Of a stretch of 6,017 nucleotides of DNA, positions 5,620-6,017 are shown one piece after another (position 1 is the stretch's first letter; every line of letters begins with the position of its first letter). The stretch is from an uncultured bacterium (GTDB taxonomy: Bacteria > Bacillota > Clostridia > Oscillospirales > Oscillospiraceae): contig CAJMQR010000072.1 of the NCBI GenBank assembly GCA_905215665.1, forward strand, positions 1 to 6,017, read 5' to 3'. The notes below the pieces were generated by a model. That model was not told the origin of the DNA. It worked only from the letters and a program-made list of their open reading frames with translations, and ran no database searches. A program made the translations under genes and the position numbers.

Positions 5620-5627
5620 GAGGCGGT
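5590..5627 (-). terminator. Terminator-like stem-loop after rsgA that also masks the next ribosome binding site
   Basis: On the minus strand a 12-bp stem (5616-5627 with 5594-5605, one U-G pair, 10-base loop) is followed by U-rich sequence (A at 5590-5594). It begins ten bases after the rsgA stop, so it is a plausible rsgA terminator. The mismatch position pairs only in the minus-strand RNA, which supports that orientation. Its 3' arm contains the AGGGGG ribosome binding site of the 50-codon gene, paired to a CCUCCU-like 5' arm. Confidence 0.75.
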
Positions 5628-5636
5628 GTACATGAT

Positions 5637-6017
5637 TCATTTTTCCCTGTGTTCCCACAGCTTGACTTCCTTTGCGGCTTCATACAGACGGACATAGCTG
5701 GAATAACGGGAGGGCTGGATTTTCCCCTCCTGTACCGCTTCCGCTACCTTGCAGCCCGGTTCGCGCAAATGCGCGCAGTTGTGATAGCGGCAGCGTCCGA
5801 TAAACTCAGCAAAGTCCGGAAAGGCGTATTGCAGGTTTTCCTTGAGGATGAGTTCCATCTGATCCGTATCGAAGGAAGAAAAGCCCGGCGTGTCGATCAG
5901 ATTCGTTCCGTCCGGCAGGCAGCACAGCTCCACATGACGTGTCGTGTGGCGGCCGCGTCCCAGCTTTTCGGAAACCTCTCCGGTCTGCGCGGCGAACTCG
6001 GGCGCAATGCAGTTGAG
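5637..6017 (-). CDS. rsgA: RsgA, ribosome small-subunit assembly GTPase, C-terminal part (5' end outside window)
   Basis: RsgA (YjeQ) is a circularly permuted GTPase that helps late maturation of the 30S ribosomal subunit; its GTPase is stimulated by the subunit. The frame is open from 6017 down to the TGA at 5637-5639, giving 126 visible residues. The GTG at 5931-5933 is an internal valine (RHVEL), not a start. Visible in order are the LN residues that follow the P-loop, TGEVSEKLGRGRHTTRHVEL (the G2 switch region), and DTPGFSSFD (G3, codons at 5883-5894). The zinc-binding end follows: CRYHNCAHLREPGC, with Cys at 5790-5792, Cys at 5775-5777, His at 5769-5771 and Cys at 5751-5753. In this permuted family the G4/G5 motifs, the OB domain and the P-loop lie upstream, outside the window. 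All expected C-terminal elements are intact. The identification is firm. Confidence 0.97.
   Translation of the reverse strand, partial: LNCIAPEFAAQTGEVSEKLGRGRHTTRHVELCCLPDGTNLIDTPGFSSFDTDQMELILKENLQYAFPDFAEFIGRCRYHNCAHLREPGCKVAEAVQEGKIQPSRYSSYVRLYEAAKEVKLWEHREK

Noticed and set aside
4694..5635. Plus-strand open frame of 313 codons opposite the sipL-like and 50-codon genes
   Set aside because: It covers three minus-strand elements (sipL 5' half, small gene, terminator), has no ribosome binding site and has an Arg/Leu/His-rich composition typical of an antisense shadow.
5405..5695. Minus-strand open frame of 96 codons across the rsgA end and the 50-codon gene
   Set aside because: It is a different frame from both rsgA and the 50-codon gene, crosses the terminator stem-loop and shows no coherent segment; the 50-codon frame explains the region better.

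Overview
The window looks like the chromosome of an endospore-forming member of the Clostridia, by feel near the Oscillospiraceae/Ruminococcaceae type. The grounds are the gene content (a SipL-like spore-coat morphogenesis protein with SPOCS/DUF3794 and LysM regions, a PepF oligoendopeptidase, a clostridial polyferredoxin), strong AGGAGG-type ribosome binding sites, sigma-A promoters with 17-bp spacers, and base composition somewhat above 50% GC (judged by eye, not counted). I see no tRNA, rRNA, CRISPR array, transposon or phage gene.

Layout. Positions 1-382 (+) hold the 3' end of an RluA-family pseudouridine synthase gene. It converges on a minus-strand pair at 480-2555: pepF, followed after 3 bp by an 88-codon gene of unknown function. 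A strong stem-loop at 445-478 separates the two sides. pepF has a clear promoter at 2582-2610. Next on the minus strand is a single-gene unit at 2751-3140 encoding a small protein with four CxxCxxCxxxC motifs, with its own promoter (3176-3204) and terminator (2680-2715). Divergent to it, on the plus strand, is a small putative lipoprotein gene (3311-3634) with a Thr/Asn/Ser-rich hexapeptide-repeat tail. It ends in a stem-loop shared with the convergent sipL-like gene.

The right side is all minus strand, transcribed right to left: the 3' part of rsgA (5637-6017), an unlisted 50-codon two-helix membrane protein gene (5437-5589), and the sipL-like gene (3842-5347). The sipL start is best placed at the ATG at 5347, because the upstream GTG at 5356 lies inside the Shine-Dalgarno sequence.

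How the genes relate. Two genes act on the ribosome (pseudouridine synthase, RsgA), one degrades peptides (PepF), one carries electrons (ferredoxin-like) and one builds the spore coat (SipL-like). They do not form one pathway. The most unusual spot is 5582-5627, where two mutually exclusive stem-loops cover the rsgA terminator region, the ribosome binding site and the start codon of the 50-codon gene. No gene-free stretch exceeds about 210 bases. I did not find a clearly novel multi-gene system; the novelty is in small proteins and regulatory structures.
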